A DNA stretch of 19,005 nt, taken from assembly GCA_029865515.1 (NCBI GenBank), contig JAOUGQ010000024.1:1-19005 (forward strand), in the 5' to 3' direction. Made by a program: the position numbers and the translations under genes. Positions 15,321-19,005 of this stretch are shown piece by piece; within the stretch, counting starts at the first letter, position 1; each line of letters opens with the position of its first letter. The notes under the pieces are model-generated. The model saw only the letters and a list, made by a program, of their open reading frames with translations. It did no database searches and was not told the origin of the DNA. The DNA is from Nitrospirota bacterium. Lineage in GTDB: Bacteria > Nitrospirota > Nitrospiria > Nitrospirales > UBA8639.

Positions 15321-16940
15321 CTACCGATGTGTGTGAAGGAAGGGAGGAGGCGCATGATCCAACTGATACAATCCGAGCGGTGCCAGCTGATCCGACACAT
15401 GAGTAACCCTGGTTTCTCCCTGGGGCCCGGCTCCAAACACATCAAATGCCTGGCCGTAATGATAGCGACAGCCAAAGGGTTCCAATTCCTGCTTCAGACT
15501 TTCAGGAGGATCCCAATTCGCCGTCAGCAAGGCCGTCCGTGCCGGATTCCGCCCACTGAACATAAACGATAAATGATCGGGATACCAATCAGCCCCCCCT
15601 GTCGCATAGGACACAAAGTATTTCGCTTGAGCCGTTTGACACAACTCTGCAAGATACGCATTGGTCAAAAATCCGTTTTCACCCACCTCCAGCCATTTTC
15701 CTGGTGTAGAGAGACAGGCATACGCGGCATAACTCCGGACTTCCTTCAGTTGTTGTTGGGAGGCAAAGACCAAAGGAATCGGACCGTACTTCGACACTAA
15801 TTTGGCGATAACCTTGTCCTGCAAGGCGGACCGGCCATCATTGGTCGGCCCGCTATCGGCATGCACCAACGTGTTCCGCCCACGGTCCGCAATGAGATAA
15901 CAATTTCGGGGAAGTTCCACATCACATGGATCTTCGCCGAAAAACGGCACCGACACGACCTGCACGTCGTCCACACGCCAGCTTTCCCCATGCGCCAGTT
16001 CCGTGACCTGCGAAAAACCTAATTCCCTGAGGAGGGACAGATAGTCATAATGCAGGGCTTTCCGGTTGCGCCGACTCGGCACAAAAATCGGCACATCTTT
16101 GGGTAAATGGTACAAGGTGCGAGGATCAACGTGGTCGTCATGATCATGGGTGAGGAAAATTCCTGACGGGCGCGGCAGGAGGTTGGCCCAGAGAGACGGG
16201 ACCGGCGACTCCGCAAACCATGGCATGAGCCAGGGATCAAACCATAAAAAACTATCCTGGTGTCGATACAGTAAGGCCGCATGGCCCAGATGCACCACAT
16301 CCTGATCCCGCGTGACCTGCCGCCAGTGAGCCTCAATGGAGGTGGTCGGAGCGATCGCGAGACACTCATGATCTTTCAAGAGGGTAAACAACTGAGCCAA
16401 TTGTCGCTCGAGATCTCGTCCGCCGGCTTGGGCCACCGTCTGAATCTCGGCCATGGTATGCCGGCCTGTGAGAAAGCCGAGGAAATGTCCCACTTTGGCC
16501 CCGATCGGTCGCTCGAATCCGAACGGGATGGCCTGGCGCGTCACGGAGTTAAAAATCCGCAATCCTCCGTACGTCATCTTGGCCGAGGCCATGGGATTTT
16601 TCGGATAGTTCCATTGAAAGGTCCCGTCGGATTTCCGTCCACACTGAATGTGTCGTTGCAAGGGAGGCCGGGATTGCACCACTTCCGCATAGGCATCTTC
16701 CAGGCGACGGGATAATTGAGGGTCATCCACGGAGGCACGTTTGGCCATAATGTCGCTGATGGCCGTTTCGATGCCGCTCATCATGATCCCATGCACTTGA
16801 TGAAGACTGTTGACCACCTCAGGTTCCACTCCGCCCAAAAACGGGAAAGGCCCCGGCGGGTCGGCACTTTCCAACTGAACCCAAACCCAGGGATTCAGCC
16901 CGACCAGCTGTTTGGAGTCAATGGTGTTCCAGGAATTCAT
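15321..16940 (-). CDS. Metallo-beta-lactamase-fold hydrolase with extra N-terminal region
   Basis: Product of 539 residues. The MBL domain starts near residue 215 (VVHLGHAALLYRHQDSFLWFDPW) and has the metal motif THDHDDH (about 264-270), a third ligand region TLVHADSG, and a C-terminal half without the usual closing histidine that I can place. It looks like the UlaG/NAPE-PLD-like lineage. Before it, residues about 136-197 (HFLGFLTGRHTMAEIQTVA ... LFTLLKDHECLAI) resemble a PqqD-like or winged-helix domain, and the first ~130 residues are unrecognised. The start ATG at 16940 is preferred over TTG at 16943; no clear ribosome-binding site. Gaps of 145 and about 77 bases separate it from its neighbours. 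Substrate unknown. Confidence 0.75.
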   Translation of the reverse strand: MNSWNTIDSKQLVGLNPWVWVQLESADPPGPFPFLGGVEPEVVNSLHQVHGIMMSGIETAISDIMAKRASVDDPQLSRRLEDAYAEVVQSRPPLQRHIQCGRKSDGTFQWNYPKNPMASAKMTYGGLRIFNSVTRQAIPFGFERPIGAKVGHFLGFLTGRHTMAEIQTVAQAGGRDLERQLAQLFTLLKDHECLAIAPTTSIEAHWRQVTRDQDVVHLGHAALLYRHQDSFLWFDPWLMPWFAESPVPSLWANLLPRPSGIFLTHDHDDHVDPRTLYHLPKDVPIFVPSRRNRKALHYDYLSLLRELGFSQVTELAHGESWRVDDVQVVSVPFFGEDPCDVELPRNCYLIADRGRNTLVHADSGPTNDGRSALQDKVIAKLVSKYGPIPLVFASQQQLKEVRSYAAYACLSTPGKWLEVGENGFLTNAYLAELCQTAQAKYFVSYATGGADWYPDHLSFMFSGRNPARTALLTANWDPPESLKQELEPFGCRYHYGQAFDVFGAGPQGETRVTHVSDQLAPLGLYQLDHAPPPFLHTHR

Positions 16941-16979
16941 CAATCGGTGAGCTTGGGCTACAACTCTTTCTAATTTCGT

Positions 16980-17010
16980 AAGGGGAATGAACCCCTTGGG
17001 TTCGCCCCTT
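16980..17010 (-). terminator. Two-tier hairpin between VOC and MBL genes
   Basis: AAGGGG and CCCCTT (16980-16985 and 17005-17010) enclose GAACCC and GGGTTC (16989-16994 and 16998-17003). It lies 7 bases past the VOC stop on the minus strand. No U-run follows, so it may be an attenuator, an RNA-stability stem or a weak terminator rather than a classic one. Confidence 0.35.
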
Positions 17011-17017
17011 CCCTCAT

Positions 17018-17425
17018 TTAAAGCTGGACCGTGGGTTCAAACAACACCTGAATCGTATTCGAATCCGGATCAGCGAGATAAAAAGAATAACAACCATCGC
17101 GATGACGCTTCAGGGGTTTAACAATTGTCATCCCTTCTTCTGTGACTTCCTTAAATAGCGCATCCACACCTTCCGGGGAATCCATCAAAAATCCCAGATG
17201 ATCCAACGGTTGAACCTGGTAAAGGTTGAATTGACTCAGCTCTTCCGGAGACACTTGATGAAGCGCGAGATTATCATAGCCTGTACTCAGGTATACATTC
17301 TCGGGGTCGGGTTGCCACACGATTTTCATATCAAAGAGACGCTCATAAAACCGTTGGGAAACCTGGACGTCCCGCACCCGCAAGGCCAAATGTCGAAGAC
17401 CACGGGTTTTTCTCTTCTCCGGCAT
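17018..17425 (-). CDS. VOC-superfamily (glyoxalase/dioxygenase-like) protein
   Basis: Product of 135 residues with the paired beta-alpha-beta-beta-beta modules of the vicinal-oxygen-chelate superfamily. Likely metal ligands are His12 (LRHLALRV), His76 (PLDHLGF) and Glu130 (IQVLFEP), with the family phrases QRFYERLFDMKI and YSFYLADPDSNTIQV. The HHE set fits a dioxygenase-like or lyase-like active site, but the family is too broad to name a substrate. The start ATG at 17425 has GGGA upstream. It heads the second minus-strand block and lies opposite the SUMF1-fold gene, with a 257-base divergent gap. Confidence 0.85.
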   Translation of the reverse strand: MPEKRKTRGLRHLALRVRDVQVSQRFYERLFDMKIVWQPDPENVYLSTGYDNLALHQVSPEELSQFNLYQVQPLDHLGFLMDSPEGVDALFKEVTEEGMTIVKPLKRHRDGCYSFYLADPDSNTIQVLFEPTVQL

Positions 17426-17638
17426 GTCTTTCCCTTAAGAATTAAACGATATTTAAATCACTCAAGTTCGTTGTCACAGAACGGCATCATACCCAGGACC
17501 CCGGGAGGGAGCAAGGTGCCAGGGGAAAACCTCGATGGCCGCCCTTTCGGCCAGACTCAGGGCATACTTTTGCACCATTTCCTCCTAACCTTTGACACGT
17601 CATTCAGGATCAATGGAAATTATGGTAGTTTGTTTCAT

Positions 17639-17652
17639 ACCAAATATTTGGT
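17639..17652. promoter_or_regulatory. Perfect 14-base palindrome upstream of the SUMF1-fold gene
   Basis: ACCAAATATTTGGT reads identically on both strands and ends 30 bases before the ATG at 17683. Its size and position suit an operator for a dimeric regulator at the divergent region. A TTGACA (17592-17597) lies upstream, but no good -10 fits it. Confidence 0.4.
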
Positions 17653-17682
17653 TGCCTTATCATTAAAAAATCGGAGGAAAAA

Positions 17683-18546
17683 ATGCCAGAAATGATGTGG
17701 AATCGAAAGGTGGGGTCAATCGGGGTAGGGGCGTGCCTTCTGCTCCTTGGTTCAATTTCCGGTGCGTGGGGAGCTTCTGAACTTCCCAAAGAAATCATTG
17801 GACAAGACGGCGCACCGATGGTCTTAATTCCAGAAGGGATCTTCCCCATGGGCGTGCCCAAGGCCGCCCGGGATGGGGGAACAGACGAACGGCCGAATCA
17901 CGACGTATTCGTCGACACCTTTTATATGGACAAGTACGAACTCACGAATGGACGGTATCTCCAATTCGTGACCGAAACCGGTCACCGCACTCCACAACAC
18001 CCTGAGGATCCGACCAAGGGACTTTGGAAGGGCAATATGATGCCTGAATCCGTCACCGATATCCCGGTCATCAACGTGGATTGGCATGATGCCGAAGCTT
18101 ACTGCCGCTGGGCTGGAAAACGCCTTCCCACCGAAGCCGAGTGGGAGAAGGCGGCAAAAGGACCGAACGACTGGCGCTTTGCGTGGGGTGACGTCGAACC
18201 CACCCAGGAGCATGCGAATTTCAATCAGACGTGGCGTGGTGAAGCCACGTTGACCCAGGTAGGTATTTATGAAAAAGGGAAAAGCCCCTATGGCGTGTAT
18301 GATGTAGCAGGCAATGTCTGGGAATGGGTGGCCGATTGGTACGATCCGGATTATTACGCCAAAAGCCCTGTCCGGAATCCCCAAGGACCCGAAACCGGCA
18401 CATACAAAGCATTGCGGAGTTCAGGCTGGCAGGGAGAAACCCCCCAGGTGCGGATCTTTACAAGAATTAAGAGCCTTCCCACGGACCGCAATAATTCCAC
18501 CGGGTTCCGATGCGCCCAGGATGTGCCTGCTCCATCGACCCGATAA
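17683..18546 (+). CDS. Exported SUMF1/EgtB/PvdO-fold protein (non-FGE)
   Basis: Product of 287 residues with a signal peptide (hydrophobic run VGACLLLLGSISG, cleavage near AWGA, residue 31), so it acts in the envelope. The SUMF1 domain has VLIPEGIFPMG, PNHDVFVDTFYMDKYELTN, NVDWHDAEAYCRWAGKRLPTEAEWEKAA, YGVYDVAGNVWEWVADWY and the closing NNSTGFRCA. The two catalytic cysteines of true formylglycine-generating enzymes, expected between the RSSGW and GFRCA segments, are absent, so it should not oxidise sulfatase cysteines. Such proteins often bind partners or serve as other enzymes; function unknown. The start has GGAGG at six bases' spacing. hemD starts 26 bases after the stop, so they are likely co-transcribed. 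Confidence 0.85.
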   Translation: MPEMMWNRKVGSIGVGACLLLLGSISGAWGASELPKEIIGQDGAPMVLIPEGIFPMGVPKAARDGGTDERPNHDVFVDTFYMDKYELTNGRYLQFVTETGHRTPQHPEDPTKGLWKGNMMPESVTDIPVINVDWHDAEAYCRWAGKRLPTEAEWEKAAKGPNDWRFAWGDVEPTQEHANFNQTWRGEATLTQVGIYEKGKSPYGVYDVAGNVWEWVADWYDPDYYAKSPVRNPQGPETGTYKALRSSGWQGETPQVRIFTRIKSLPTDRNNSTGFRCAQDVPAPSTR

Positions 18547-18572
18547 GCTTTTTACTCATCTGAAGGCACCCC

Positions 18573-19005
18573 ATGAAAGGTGATCAGCCCGCTACCGGTT
18601 TTCAAGGACTCCGCGTCGGCGCCCTTGAAAGCCGGATGGCCACGGAGATGGAGCGGCTCATTATTCGACACGGAGGCGTGCCCATCGTCGTCCCGTCGAT
18701 GAGAGAACTCCCACTATCCGAAAACCCTCAGGCTCTTGAATGGGGCCAGGCCTTGCTGGCAGGTCAGGTCGACATGGTTGTCCTCCTCACCGGCGTGGGG
18801 TTTCGCACCCTGCTTGAAGTCGTTCAAACCCGGTATTCACTGGATGCAATCACCGACGCCCTGCGAAAAACCGTGCTCGTCGTCCGGGGTCCCAAGCCAG
18901 CCATGGTGGTCAAAGAACTTGGCCTTCACCCGAACATTCCGGTCCCTGAGCCCAATACCTGGAACGATACCCTCAGCGCTTTGGATGCTTCCTTCCCGGA
19001 TGGTC
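18573..19005 (+). CDS. hemD: Uroporphyrinogen-III synthase (partial, 3' end outside window)
   Basis: Cyclises hydroxymethylbilane to uroporphyrinogen III, the common precursor of haem, sirohaem and cobalamin, in the cytosol. The visible 144 codons give GLRVGALESRMATEMERLIIRHGGVPIVVPS, then VDMVVLLTGVGFRTLLEVV and VLVVRGPKPAMVVKELGL, which match the first domain and hinge of HemD; the second domain lies beyond the window. The ATG at 18573 has GAAGG about seven bases upstream. It follows the SUMF1-fold gene by 26 bases. HemD is poorly conserved, but the TGVG phrase and domain order make the call fairly secure. The requirement for cobalamin by the radical SAM enzyme encoded nearby is a loose metabolic link only. 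Confidence 0.85.
   Translation, partial: MKGDQPATGFQGLRVGALESRMATEMERLIIRHGGVPIVVPSMRELPLSENPQALEWGQALLAGQVDMVVLLTGVGFRTLLEVVQTRYSLDAITDALRKTVLVVRGPKPAMVVKELGLHPNIPVPEPNTWNDTLSALDASFPDG

Noticed and set aside
17683..18546. True formylglycine-generating enzyme
   Set aside because: The catalytic cysteine pair is missing and no sulfatase gene is adjacent.
1..19005. CRISPR array, tRNA, rRNA or intact insertion sequence
   Set aside because: No regularly spaced direct repeats, no cloverleaf with a CCA-type end and no transposase were seen on either strand by eye; a covariance-model scan would be needed to exclude small RNAs.

Overview
The window looks like a stretch of chromosome from a free-living Gram-negative bacterium of moderate GC content. 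The best guess is Nitrospira or a near relative. That guess rests on gene style, dense short operons, and an intergenic repeat (about 9880-10118) whose ends and internal phrases resemble repeats I associate with Nitrospira genomes. It is not proven from the window, which has no rRNA, tRNA, CRISPR array, prophage or intact insertion sequence.

Layout. Bases 1-4140 are a minus-strand block read right to left: a circularly permuted ATP-grasp-like protein, a small glutaredoxin-like protein, lysine 2,3-aminomutase (kamA), and a long-form dCTP deaminase (dcd) cut by the window edge. The last three are packed with a 3-base gap and a 1-base stop/start overlap. Bases 4446-9342 are plus-strand genes: a YkgJ-type cysteine-cluster protein, a DUF2156 protein, a CbbQ/NirQ-type AAA ATPase followed closely by a small lipoprotein, a HAD phosphatase, and a secreted protein of unknown function.

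Bases 9343-11416 are the accessory-looking part. They hold a remnant of a dispersed repeat, a MITE-like element with inverted ends, a Uma2-family endonuclease gene, a near-palindromic terminator, and a broken DUF1566 gene fragment.

Bases 11417-17425 are a second minus-strand block, listed in transcription order: VOC protein, metallo-beta-lactamase-fold hydrolase with an extra N-terminal region, RicT/YaaT-like PSP1 protein, DsrE-like protein, MenG/UbiE quinone methyltransferase, and a B12-binding radical SAM enzyme that starts one base after the menG stop. Bases 17683-19005 are plus-strand again: an exported SUMF1-fold protein and the 5' part of hemD (uroporphyrinogen-III synthase).

How the genes may work together. 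The clearest functional links are menG with the B12 radical SAM enzyme (possible quinone modification) and the kamA block, where beta-lysine production sits beside a ligase-like protein. Both are inferences from spacing and family. No complete, obviously new defence or biosynthetic system is visible. The most interesting leads are those two couplings, the two-part metallo-hydrolase, and the repeat-rich 9.4-11.4 kb interval.
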